DNA of 20,349 nt from a bacterium Ga0077546 (GTDB lineage: Bacteria; Cyanobacteriota; Vampirovibrionia; Obscuribacterales; Obscuribacteraceae), in assembly GCA_001464165.1 (NCBI GenBank), contig LNEX01000268.1, positions 1 to 20,349 of the forward strand, given 5' to 3'. Below, one piece after another: positions 1 to 8,148 of the stretch. The notes under the pieces were generated by a model, which ran no database searches, was not told where the DNA came from, and saw only the letters and a list, made by a program, of their open reading frames with translations. The translations under genes and the position numbers were made by a program. The first letter of the stretch is position 1; each line of letters begins with the position of its first letter.

Positions 1-206
1 GATCTATATTCTGCACAAAGGGCAAGACCACTCTCTGCCTTTATATTCCAATCAAGTATGACCAAGTCGTAGTCATAAATAAAAAGTCTCTGCAAACCCT
101 CTGGAGCGGAGTCAACCCACTCCACGGTATAATTCGCGAACTCAAGGGCATCGGTTATAGCCTCAGCGGTGTCAGCTTCGTCTTCAATCAAAAGAATTTT
201 GGCCAT
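1..206 (-). CDS. Response regulator receiver domain, partial (C-terminus outside window)
   Basis: Reading the minus strand from the ATG at 206 gives 68 residues beginning MAKILLIEDE and running off the window edge. This is the start of a CheY-like receiver domain. The acidic pair is E8/D9, and the likely phospho-acceptor is D52 in VILDWN, the same position as in the complete regulator at 5981-6667. The output domain is not visible, so the type (OmpR-like or other) cannot be fixed. Only 44 bases separate this start from the GTG start of the histidine kinase on the plus strand, so the two are divergently transcribed from a very compact control region. They are probably partners, which is inferred from adjacency only. 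The ribosome binding site is weak (GAGAG two bases before ATG). Confidence 0.88.
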   Translation of the reverse strand, partial: MAKILLIEDEADTAEAITDALEFANYTVEWVDSAPEGLQRLFIYDYDLVILDWNIKAESGLALCAEYR

Positions 207-250
207 AACTCTCGAGGGCTCAGAAAAGCTAATAACGGTGCAGGAAACCA

Positions 251-2101
251 GTGCGAAGCCTCAATTTATCACACAAAGCCTTTGTTCTCATACTTGTTCC
301 TCTATTTTTTGAGGTTCTCTTCCTTACTGCCACAAACATAAGCCTAGCTCAGCTTGACAAGGCTTATGAATTAGAAAATCAGACGCGCGGTGTTCTACAA
401 ATAGTTAACTTGCAGACAAGAATATACCCCGATGCCGCCGCTGCGCTAGGTCTAGCAGCAGCCAATCGCGATATTAGCCAGCTGAACAAGATGCACAGAT
501 CTCTGGCAAAACTAAAAAAAGATAGAGCACTATTGCTCAGTCAAGGCGACCTCGATACTCGTATTTTGCGTCAGTTTAATACCAGCGTAGAAAAAATAAT
601 TGCCGCTCTTGAAGAAGGCGAGGTAGCGGCTAAAAGAGCCGACCAATCTGCCTTTATGCGCTGCTTAGAGAAGCTACAGGTACTTATCGGCGAATGCAAC
701 GATGAAGGCGACCGAGTTTCGGCAATTCAAATCAAGAAAGCCTTAGAGCAGCGTGCAGAGCAAGAGCGATTGAGAGGTGATGTGCAGGCATTTTCTACAG
801 CAGCAGTCGTGATCAGTATTTTTATTTCGATTTTACTGGTAATAATCTTCAACCGCAGCATTGCCAACCGTCTTAAAATTATTAGCAAAAACGCCATAGA
901 CTTTGCTAACGATAAGCCAATTGCACCAGTGCTCAAAGGCAACGACGAAATCGCTCAGCTAGATCGCATTTTTCACGATATGGCTTTTCACATGAACGAT
1001 TTAAGACGTAGAGAAAAAGCACTGACCGAAAATGCTTCAGAAATCATCTGTTCTATCGACCCATACTTTGAGTTTGAGTCAGTTAACAAGGCAATTACGA
1101 CCATTCTAGGCTATCTTCCAGAAGAAGTTATAGAGAAGCCACTGGCATCAATTTGCAGCGATGACACGCAGAAAATTCGCTCTACTTTCAAAGAAATTGC
1201 TGAGAAAAAAGAAAATAAAGAAAACAAACCATTTCTACTGACAATGAAAACAAAAGCAGGTGAGCTCCGCGAAATCATGTGGTCTGCTGTTTTCGACAAA
1301 GACGAACAGTCATATTTTTGCGTTGCTCACGATGTCACGGAAATAAACAAGACCGCTAGACTGAAGCGCGAACTTACAGCCATGGCTACTCACGACCTAC
1401 GTGCACCATTAGCATCACTGCAATTGACTCTCGATCTCTTCTGCAAGAACACTTATGGCGAACTGACTGAGCGAGGCAAACATAGAGCCACTCAAAGTGC
1501 CGCTACGATTGGTAGATTAGTGCAGTTAATCAACTCATTTCTCGAAATCGACAAACTAGAATCGGGAACAATTGAGTTGAATCTGGGCGAAGAAATGGTA
1601 TCAGACTTGATAAGGCGGGCCAGCTTGGCTGTGCAAGGCAAGGCCGAAGCGAAAGCACTGACTTTTCAAATGGAAGACAGCAATCTAGCGGTGGAATGCG
1701 ATGGCAGTCGCATAGTTGATGTATTTCAAAACCTACTCGACAACGCCATCAAATACTCACCCGAAAACGGGGCCGTAAAAGTAGTGGCAGAGCAAGAAAA
1801 AAATATGGTGCGTATTTCGATTATGGATCAAGGCCCTGGGGTACCAGAAGAAAAAGCAGCAGTAATTTTTGAAAAGTTCAAACAAGGCAATGTCAATACC
1901 GCCACAGAGAAGCAAGGCACCGGCCTCGGCTTAGCCATCTGCAAAGCAATTGTGCAAGCCCATGGCGGCGATATTGGCGTATCGAATATAGGCGGAACAA
2001 ATATTGGCCCATCGAATATTGGCCCAACCGGCGGCACCAACGCACCTGTTTCGGGCAGCGTTTTTTGGCTGACATTGCCAGTATGCAAAAGTCAAAGCTA
2101 G
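251..2101 (+). CDS. Membrane sensor histidine kinase (HAMP-PAS-HisKA-HATPase)
   Basis: This is a 616-residue hybrid-free sensor kinase that autophosphorylates on His and passes phosphate to a response regulator. It starts at GTG with AGGA about seven bases upstream. The order is: first membrane helix about 10-32; an extracytoplasmic helical sensor of about 150 residues; second helix about 183-201; a HAMP-like linker to about 255; a PAS domain about 258-365; HisKA with phospho-acceptor H381 in THDLRAP; and HATPase_c with N-box N498, DQGPG 526-530 and GTGLG 556-560. All catalytic motifs are present. The sensor region has no motif that names a ligand. The extreme C-terminus carries a short pentapeptide expansion (see the repeat at 1967-2026) in a loop that is normally compact. 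Its likely partner is the divergent receiver protein at 1-206. No N-terminal signal peptide beyond the first anchor helix is seen. Confidence 0.93.
   Translation: MRSLNLSHKAFVLILVPLFFEVLFLTATNISLAQLDKAYELENQTRGVLQIVNLQTRIYPDAAAALGLAAANRDISQLNKMHRSLAKLKKDRALLLSQGDLDTRILRQFNTSVEKIIAALEEGEVAAKRADQSAFMRCLEKLQVLIGECNDEGDRVSAIQIKKALEQRAEQERLRGDVQAFSTAAVVISIFISILLVIIFNRSIANRLKIISKNAIDFANDKPIAPVLKGNDEIAQLDRIFHDMAFHMNDLRRREKALTENASEIICSIDPYFEFESVNKAITTILGYLPEEVIEKPLASICSDDTQKIRSTFKEIAEKKENKENKPFLLTMKTKAGELREIMWSAVFDKDEQSYFCVAHDVTEINKTARLKRELTAMATHDLRAPLASLQLTLDLFCKNTYGELTERGKHRATQSAATIGRLVQLINSFLEIDKLESGTIELNLGEEMVSDLIRRASLAVQGKAEAKALTFQMEDSNLAVECDGSRIVDVFQNLLDNAIKYSPENGAVKVVAEQEKNMVRISIMDQGPGVPEEKAAVIFEKFKQGNVNTATEKQGTGLGLAICKAIVQAHGGDIGVSNIGGTNIGPSNIGPTGGTNAPVSGSVFWLTLPVCKSQS
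1967..2026 (+). repeat. 15-bp tandem repeat coding a pentapeptide expansion in the kinase C-terminus
   Basis: There are four adjacent 15-base units at 1967, 1982, 1997 and 2012, each centred on ATATTGGC or a one-base variant. They encode GDIGV, SNIGG, TNIGP and SNIGP. The first unit is the normal end of the ATPase domain (HGGDIGV) and the other three look like duplicated copies inserted before the final beta strand. The reading frame is kept because the unit is 15 bases. Confidence 0.75.
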
Positions 2102-2148
2102 CGATCTAGCGCAGACTATCGCATTCGAAGCCATACTTAGGGCTCGCT

Positions 2149-2781
2149 TCATGGTTTGGATGGTGGATATATTTTGTAGCGAGCAGTGCCTTCATACGTT
2201 TGGTGATTAGTGCAAAAAACTGGAATGTCCAAAACTGCTTGACTCAAAGCAATACGGTTTTCTCCTCCATCATCGGGCGCGAAGGTTATCCTCAGGGCCG
2301 GCTGCTCAGTGCTGCCAGTCTCGAGGCTAATCTCTTCGGCCCGCTGTAAAAGTTGTGTTTGTTTATTCGCTGGTAGTTGCTGCGCATACTTGAGCAAAGC
2401 ATTCCCCGCAGCCATACTTGTGCGGTACGAAAACTCATTTCTTGAGTCGGCCAACATCTCATTAAACTTTCGTGCCACTTGCTCTAAATTCTCGTCTTTC
2501 AACGGCTCGCTTTGTGGCACGAGATCAGGCTTTGCTGAAAAAACTCTAGTGTCTTGGAAAAGACCGTCGTTTATGTAGACTTCAAGACCATTGTCTGCAC
2601 TCTCCTTTGAGTATACATCGGGAGCAGCAGTGGCTTTCGTCGCTGCCCCCAAATCTTTCACGAGGTTTCTAAAATCACTAGGCTCAAGCTCAAGATAGTC
2701 ATCAGCAAGTCTATTTGTTACTTCAAGATTATTGCCGCGTTGCAAGTCGATTGCAATTTCTTCTGCAGAATGTTTAGCCAT
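2149..2781 (-). CDS. Hypothetical soluble protein, 210 aa
   Basis: I do not recognise this protein. It starts at ATG (MAKHSAEEIA) behind a strong GGAAGGA site about nine bases upstream, which supports both start and coding status. It has no signal peptide and no membrane segment. The composition is acidic and helical in the N-terminal two thirds. The C-terminal part, with ALRITFAPDD, a single Cys in DIPVFCTNH and the tail YKIYPPSKP, looks more strand-like. It lies 106 bases downstream of the double histidine kinase on the same strand, so it may be the last gene of that transcript. Its 3' end is convergent with the PAS kinase at 251-2101, 47 bases apart. No function is proposed. Confidence 0.75.
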   Translation of the reverse strand: MAKHSAEEIAIDLQRGNNLEVTNRLADDYLELEPSDFRNLVKDLGAATKATAAPDVYSKESADNGLEVYINDGLFQDTRVFSAKPDLVPQSEPLKDENLEQVARKFNEMLADSRNEFSYRTSMAAGNALLKYAQQLPANKQTQLLQRAEEISLETGSTEQPALRITFAPDDGGENRIALSQAVLDIPVFCTNHQTYEGTARYKIYPPSKP

Positions 2782-2887
2782 GTTTGATCATCCTTCCAAG
2801 AATTCACGGGACAGCGCCCTTTGTTGCGAAGATCTTATGGCAGGCAGCGTAAGAAAGAAGTAAGAGAATTAGGGGAGAGAAAAGAGC

Positions 2888-5800
2888 TCAAATCGGCAAT
2901 TGCATAGCGAAAGTTGTGCCTTGGGTGCCCGTTGAGCTTACGTAAAGCACCCCGCCGTGGGCAGCTACAACGAACTGAGCGCTGGCGAGACCGAGGCCAA
3001 ACCCTTTACTCTTCTGGGCACTGTCACCTTGATAGAAAGGTTCAAACAGTTTCTCTTGTTCCAAACCAGCGAGGCCGGGCCCCTGGTCTTTGACGGCAAT
3101 TGCCAACATGCCGCTACCGCCATGCTGCTGTGCCGCCACGCGAATAAGAACAGTAGAAGCAGAAGGTGAAAACTTAATGGCATTACCGACAAGATTAATA
3201 AGAGCCTGCAATAGTTTTTTGCGATCACCAGAGATGTTCACGTGAGCACTATCATCGTCAACATAATCACAGACCAAACTTACGCCACGCCCCTCAGCCA
3301 TCCCAGAAAGAACATCACAGACATCATCGACCAGAGTCGATGCGCTAAATTTAGTTCGAACTAAAGTCAATGCAGTCGGCTCAAGATTCTGCATAGAATC
3401 GAGACAGTCTAAATCTTCGATTAGAAGAAGCACAAGGCGCAGACTCTGTCGTGCCCGATTTAGACGCAACCGGGTCATATCAGAAATTGTCTTTGCATCT
3501 GCCAGCTCACTGCGCAATACAGCAATAAATGCCTTTCGATATTCGCTATTATCACGAATTCGCAGCATAGCTAATTCGACAGCTCGCTCAAGCACTGAGA
3601 GTTCGTCATTGCTAAAAATACCTTGAGACTTTTCAACATCCCCTTCGTCATTGTGCGCTGTTCGCCGCTCTTGTTCACGGCCTAGTTCTAAGCCTGAAAT
3701 GTCTACCAGACTAGCCTCTAGCTGCCGATAACGCCTAGAGAAATAGATCCTAAAAGAAATGACCAATACTAATAGAAAGACAAGGTCAGCAAAAGCCAAA
3801 GAGCCGAGCACATTAAAGGAGCCCTTGTACTCTCGCAGAGCCACCAATTGCTGAGCTAAGAGTTTCTGCTCCTGTTCAATAGAGCTACGCACATCAGAAC
3901 CAATCCTCTTCGCCTTAGCATTTAACTGCTCGGCTCTAGAGAAAAAATCTATCAACCCATCACCACTGTATGCCATCATCAACTCAGCCTGAGCAGCATT
4001 AACGCGCAAGACTTCAGCGATTAAGTCACTGACTCCCTTCAGTCTGCCCAGCTCAACAAGGTTGTCGTTAATGAACTCTTCCGTGATATGCAAAGCTTGC
4101 AAAGCTTGTTTCTTCTTCGTCTCACTGCCCATTAAACTTGCAGCGAATGTACCCCCAGCCACCCTCATACTGAGCAGTTCAAGCTCGTTTAAGAGTAATG
4201 TCGAATGCATTTTCAACTGCGTATCACGCAAGAGATTACCCGCTTCTCTTACTTGTTGCTGGACACCAAAGAAGACAACTGTAAGAAGGAGACAGGGGAG
4301 CGCCAGCACGCACATAAAACTGGCAAGCCAAGGTCTTGTTCTAGTACCTTTCAATAAGCCAGCCTCAACAAAGCGCTGGCTTCGCCGCTCGGCAGAAACA
4401 GAAGCACTAACAGCAGGCTTACCAGCGAAGTTATAGTGCTCCAAAATCAGGCGGCCGCAAATATCAGTATTTGAAGTTTCATAGCGCAATCTAGCGTCAA
4501 GATTGCCAACATGATACAAAGCCGGATGAAATTTGATTGTTCGAGCAGTCAAATTGGCTAATGGCCCCGCATCAATGTCTTCTTCAAGGTCAAGCAGGCA
4601 CTGCGAATTCGCCAATTGAGTCTTAACAGTAAAAATTATGCGCCAGAAACTCTGCTTCTGAATTTCGCAGCCCACAATAATTTGATCGCCCTTACTTAAG
4701 GTAGCTAGCAAATACCCGAGAATTAGGGTGAGAGCAGCAGCCAACTCAGCTGATTCTACCTCAATTACCTGAGAGCCTAATCGAAATTCCAGATCAATAC
4801 CCAACCGAGCAGCATTTTTTGCAAGGTCACCGAGTTCGGTATCACAGAAATCTTCGAGTAAAATTTCCTCAATTTGTCCTTCTCCGACATTCGATTGTGT
4901 TTTTTCAATTTGCAAAAGATCGTCAATGAAAGGAAGAACTCGTTCAATTTCATCAACAGCCTCAGAAATTGCAGGGGAGCGCGGCTCCTCACCGGCAGCC
5001 AACTCTAAGCTTATGGTTGCGGCAGCAAGGGGCGAACGCATATCGTGCGCCAGCATGCATAATAAGAATGTGCGCGCCTCACTAGACTCACGAAGTTTGA
5101 CCACCACCTTCTCGAGAATGCGATTAAGTCGACTGAATTCATCATTACTAGCAAAGGGCTCTAACTGGGGTGTCGTATCAGCTAGTCGCAAAGCATTTAC
5201 AGCAAGTTTTTCAAGTCTTCTACGAATACCAAAATAAAAGGTACGCAAGAAAAAAATTGAGCCAGTGAGAGCAGCTGCAAATCCGAGAATACATAAGGCA
5301 ATCTGCGAAGTAAGCGAGTTCTCAGCCGCTCGGCTAGCTCTTTCCTGCTCGGCAAGCTGAATTTTTAGGGCTTCTAACGAATCTTCAACAACCTCTAACA
5401 ACAACTTGAGGAAAATTGGTGCACTTCTGAAAATATCGCGAAACTGAGCCGACTTGAGCACTCCACCTCGGCCGTGGTCACCTTCCACTAGACGCTCAAT
5501 TCTTGAAAAAGTCGCTTCCACTCGATCAAGAAGGTGCAAACGCATAGTGACTGTGCCCGATACGTCAGTCTGCGCCTGAATGGACGAGCGTAGCTGTGCA
5601 CACTGGTCGTGCAAGCGACGTTTTTCCACTGGCCCATTGTCAAGCCACTTCAACTTGCTCTGCAAACCGTAGCTTATTGTAACCCCGCAATAATTGGAAA
5701 TCTGCCCACAAAGATTGCTTACTTGAATAAAATAGCGAAGGTAGTCAGCCTCTTGCGACGCCAGCTCAATGGCCCGTGAGCGCTGCCAACCAAGAAAGGC

Positions 5801-5890
5801 CAGACAGCAAACCGCTGACAAGCAGGTTGCCAGCACCACGGCAATTCCCGTATCAACGAAGCAAAACTGACTTCTTCGAAACTGACCCAC
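2888..5890 (-). CDS. Tandem (double) membrane histidine kinase with complementary degenerate modules
   Basis: This 1000-residue protein is built from two sensor-kinase modules in one chain. It starts at GTG with GAGG four bases upstream. Module 1: membrane helix about 13-35; periplasmic helical region; helix about 196-216; HAMP-like linker; HisKA with H282 in AHDMRSPL. The following region (about 345-490) looks like a decayed ATPase domain: no N-box asparagine, no DxGxG and no GxGLG. Module 2: helix about 520-542; helical sensor; helix about 697-717; a HisKA-like helix pair in which the H-E-L position reads S794-E-L, so the phospho-acceptor is absent. It then has a full ATPase domain with N903, DQGPG 935-939 and GFGLGLA 963-969. 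Each module therefore lacks what the other keeps. It diverges from the OmpR-type regulator at 5981, its probable target. One active kinase made from both halves, acting in cis or across a dimer, is inference. Confidence 0.9.
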   Translation of the reverse strand: MGQFRRSQFCFVDTGIAVVLATCLSAVCCLAFLGWQRSRAIELASQEADYLRYFIQVSNLCGQISNYCGVTISYGLQSKLKWLDNGPVEKRRLHDQCAQLRSSIQAQTDVSGTVTMRLHLLDRVEATFSRIERLVEGDHGRGGVLKSAQFRDIFRSAPIFLKLLLEVVEDSLEALKIQLAEQERASRAAENSLTSQIALCILGFAAALTGSIFFLRTFYFGIRRRLEKLAVNALRLADTTPQLEPFASNDEFSRLNRILEKVVVKLRESSEARTFLLCMLAHDMRSPLAAATISLELAAGEEPRSPAISEAVDEIERVLPFIDDLLQIEKTQSNVGEGQIEEILLEDFCDTELGDLAKNAARLGIDLEFRLGSQVIEVESAELAAALTLILGYLLATLSKGDQIIVGCEIQKQSFWRIIFTVKTQLANSQCLLDLEEDIDAGPLANLTARTIKFHPALYHVGNLDARLRYETSNTDICGRLILEHYNFAGKPAVSASVSAERRSQRFVEAGLLKGTRTRPWLASFMCVLALPCLLLTVVFFGVQQQVREAGNLLRDTQLKMHSTLLLNELELLSMRVAGGTFAASLMGSETKKKQALQALHITEEFINDNLVELGRLKGVSDLIAEVLRVNAAQAELMMAYSGDGLIDFFSRAEQLNAKAKRIGSDVRSSIEQEQKLLAQQLVALREYKGSFNVLGSLAFADLVFLLVLVISFRIYFSRRYRQLEASLVDISGLELGREQERRTAHNDEGDVEKSQGIFSNDELSVLERAVELAMLRIRDNSEYRKAFIAVLRSELADAKTISDMTRLRLNRARQSLRLVLLLIEDLDCLDSMQNLEPTALTLVRTKFSASTLVDDVCDVLSGMAEGRGVSLVCDYVDDDSAHVNISGDRKKLLQALINLVGNAIKFSPSASTVLIRVAAQQHGGSGMLAIAVKDQGPGLAGLEQEKLFEPFYQGDSAQKSKGFGLGLASAQFVVAAHGGVLYVSSTGTQGTTFAMQLPI

Positions 5891-5931
5891 TTAACCTCTG
5901 ACGCGATAAACTACATGCTGATACGAATGTG

Positions 5932-5952
5932 TTGGTTATAATAATTGGTTAT
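5932..5952 (+). promoter_or_regulatory. Direct repeat TTGGTTAT with embedded -10-like TATAAT
   Basis: Two exact copies of TTGGTTAT (5932-5939 and 5945-5952) lie 13 bases apart in the 90-base divergent region between the double kinase and the response regulator. A perfect TATAAT overlaps them at 5937-5942. No good -35 box is seen 16-18 bases upstream, as is common for activator-dependent promoters. Repeats placed like this could be a tandem site for an OmpR-family regulator, perhaps the adjacent one (inference). Confidence 0.4.
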
Positions 5953-5980
5953 CATGCCTTTAGAGCAGGAACATACGTAA

Positions 5981-6667
5981 ATGGCTAAGATTCTTCTTGT
6001 CGACGACGATCAAAATCTTGTAGCTTCACTAAAAGATTTGCTCGCAGCTGAAAATTACGAAACAGAGACAGCCTATCTCGGCAAAGACGCCTTACAACTG
6101 CTGCAAAACTTCGCTTTCGACTTAATCGTACTAGACTGGGGTCTACCAGACTTAAGCGGCATCGACGTTCTCAAAGAATTCAGAAAATCAGGTGGTGCCA
6201 CACCGATTATCATTTTGACAGGTCAAAATGACATACTCGATAAAATGGAAGGTCTCGGCTCCGGAGCCGACGACTATGTCACAAAACCGTTTCATACCCG
6301 CGAACTGGTGGCTCGAATCAGAGCAGTTCTGCGCCGTCCCGGCGCAATCCTCCCGACCACCAAGTCAACCGGCAACGTCACTATGATTGAAGGCAACAGA
6401 ACTATAACTGTTGACGGAAAGCCTGTTAATCTGGGGCGGCGCGAATTTTCAGTGCTTGAGTATCTCTTTTCTCATCCAAATCGCGCGCACAGCGCCAAAG
6501 AATTGATGAAAGCAATCTGGCCAAGCGAAGCTGAGGCCAGTGAAGATGCAGTGAGAGTTTGTGTTAATTCGCTGCGCAAAAAAATAACGTCTGCAGACGG
6601 CAATTGTGTTGTCAAAACCATTCTTGGCTCCGGCTATATCATAGAAACAAACCAGTCTCATCAATAA
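5981..6667 (+). CDS. OmpR/PhoB-type response regulator (REC + winged helix)
   Basis: This 228-residue DNA-binding response regulator has a receiver domain at 1-118 with acidic residues at 8-10, phospho-acceptor D52 in VLDWGLPD, T80 in IILTGQ and K102 in VTKPF. After a short linker comes a winged-helix Trans_reg_C domain, about 130-225, ending in the typical LGSGYIIE hairpin. The length is normal for the family and all phosphorylation residues are present. AGGA lies about ten bases before ATG, which is rather far. It diverges from the double histidine kinase at 5890, which is its likely cognate sensor. The repeats in the shared upstream region may be its own binding sites. A strong terminator overlaps its stop codon, so it is transcribed alone. 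Confidence 0.94.
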   Translation: MAKILLVDDDQNLVASLKDLLAAENYETETAYLGKDALQLLQNFAFDLIVLDWGLPDLSGIDVLKEFRKSGGATPIIILTGQNDILDKMEGLGSGADDYVTKPFHTRELVARIRAVLRRPGAILPTTKSTGNVTMIEGNRTITVDGKPVNLGRREFSVLEYLFSHPNRAHSAKELMKAIWPSEAEASEDAVRVCVNSLRKKITSADGNCVVKTILGSGYIIETNQSHQ

Positions 6668-6699
6668 AGGCCAGAGCCATATATTAGCTCTGGCCTTTA
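6665..6699. terminator. Bidirectional rho-independent-type hairpin
   Basis: A perfect 13-bp inverted repeat (6665-6677 with 6687-6699, nine-base loop) begins in the stop codon of the response regulator. It is flanked by AAA on one side and TTT on the other, so it can serve the plus-strand regulator and the convergent minus-strand gene at 6723-7307. Confidence 0.85.
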
Positions 6700-6722
6700 C
6701 TGAATTAGGCATAGATTATTAC

Positions 6723-7307
6723 TTAGTTACCCAGTTTCTTAGCGTCTCGCTTATCTAGATACTGGCCATACTCTTGATCAATCTTACTGCTCGGTGGCAA
6801 ATGTTCACGCCCAAGCGGCACTGTCCTTGAACCACCTTCACCACGTTGGGGCAGCTGCTCATTGAGATGATTTGTGCGGCGCTCATCACTTGTTTGGTGA
6901 TTGGGATAACCTTTGATTTCAACATTGAAATCAAGACACATGTCTTTCTTCTTATGGTCGCTCTCTGTGTCCTTTTTATTGTTCTTGTCTAGGTCTTTAT
7001 TCTTGTCTTTGCTGAAATCGTCAACAGACAATCTCTTATCTAGAACCGAACCTGATTCAAGGGCATCCGATTTTCCTGAGGCATCTTTGCTCATTTCCTT
7101 AGTAGTAGCACCACCCGCAGCTGCTGCAGCTCCGCCGCCCAGTTTAGCTCGGGCACCGCCAGCCACGCCCTCAGAAGCACACTTGCTCTTGCTAGCAAAT
7201 TTGTCCATGCAATCATAGGCCTCACTAGACAGTGAATTGCTTGAAGCCCGATTGTCATTGCCGGCTCTAAAAGTGCTAGATTCAGTCACTAAGTCTGGTT
7301 TAGCCAT
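6723..7307 (-). CDS. Hypothetical low-complexity, charged protein, 194 aa
   Basis: I do not recognise this protein. The start is set at the ATG at 7307 (MAKPDLVTES) because AAGGAG stands nine bases before it; an upstream in-frame start 11 codons earlier lacks such a site. No signal peptide or membrane helix is present. The first third is Ser/Asn-rich with three Cys. The middle has a Gly/Ala run (GGGAAAAAGG) followed by a Lys/Asp-rich stretch of KDKNKDLDKN type. The C-terminal third contains NEQLPQRGEG and PLGREHLPPS. It is probably intrinsically disordered, at least in part. It converges with the response regulator and shares its terminator. No function is proposed. Confidence 0.7.
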   Translation of the reverse strand: MAKPDLVTESSTFRAGNDNRASSNSLSSEAYDCMDKFASKSKCASEGVAGGARAKLGGGAAAAAGGATTKEMSKDASGKSDALESGSVLDKRLSVDDFSKDKNKDLDKNNKKDTESDHKKKDMCLDFNVEIKGYPNHQTSDERRTNHLNEQLPQRGEGGSRTVPLGREHLPPSSKIDQEYGQYLDKRDAKKLGN

Positions 7308-7568
7308 GGTAAATAACTCCTTGCACGGTGTCTTATGCAAACATTATGCCTAGGCAAGTAGACATGAAATAGACAGCCGCCTTTGGCTTCACCAACAAAT
7401 CGCCCCAACGACTCCGCCACCATCTTGGCGTTGGGAAAATGGTGCGGGGTAATTGGTTCTTTATATATATGTAAAGGCGACCGAGAGAAAACTGACTGAA
7501 AAAAACTAACGTTTGGTCTAGTTATGATGTTTGCTCAAAGAGCTCAGGGAGATAGACATGAATACTCT

Positions 7569-8148
7569 CTATCGAGTGGCTTGTACTAGCGCTTGCCAAG
7601 CCGGGTGCAGCTCGATCTGACGCAGAGACTGGTGCAAAAGTGAAACTCCCGGCTCCTTCTTAAACCATGTAGAGGCCCCTGAAGGATGAGGCAGTGGTAT
7701 CACATCACAATCTACGCCGAACAAGGTTCTTTCAAACTTCTGGCCAATTACATCAACCAACTGACATTTTCCCAAAGACTGCTCAATAGCCAATTTCCCC
7801 ACAGGAATAACTAACTGTGGCTGCAAGATTCTAAATTCGGACGCGATCCCCTCCGCTTAACGCCTTGCCAGGAAAACAGCGGCAAACAGCAGCCATATAC
7901 GCAAGCGACCGAAACTGTTCTTCACTTAAGCCGATAGTTGAGTACCATTTAAAAAGAGTCTTTCCTGCTGTCCATGCAAAAGGCTTGCCAAATGCACCTT
8001 CATGCGGACCTGGCGCCTGGCCAATCATATATACCTTGGACAAAAGCGGATGATGACTAACCACCGGACCCACCATCAATGGGCAAAGCGTGCAGCTCTT
8101 GAGAGCGGCTACGTGGTGTTCGATTGCAACCTGTGGCTTCATGGGCAC
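7569..8148 (-). pseudogene. Uracil-DNA glycosylase (family 4/5, Fe-S type), internally deleted and frameshifted
   Basis: Two minus-strand frames together make one uracil-DNA glycosylase of the COG1573 type, which removes uracil from DNA. The first part (GTG at 8148 or ATG at 8142, to 7834) has the cluster motif C-T-L-C, the catalytic-pocket motif GQAPGPHEGAFGKPF and C-R-C-F-P-G, then GGDRV followed by a TAG at 7831-7833. The second part continues one frame over with EFRIL-QPQLVIPVG, then the conserved LPHPSGAS and a normal end at 7569. Compared with family members as I remember them, about 15 residues between GDRV and EFRIL are absent, including the segment that usually supplies the last Fe-S cysteine. 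The missing length must be 2 modulo 3. Both flanks are well conserved, so the break is recent or an assembly fault. Confidence 0.8.

Noticed and set aside
2149..7307. Shared AKPDLV in the two unknown proteins at 2149-2781 and 6723-7307 as evidence of homology
   Set aside because: The match is six residues at different positions with no similarity around it.
7405..7434. Hairpin downstream of the glycosylase as its terminator
   Set aside because: The stem is only five plus four bp with a six-base bulge and has no T-run on the minus strand.
7558..7617. 20-codon Cys-containing ORF with GGGAGA site on the plus strand
   Set aside because: It is antisense to the end of the glycosylase gene and short enough to occur by chance.
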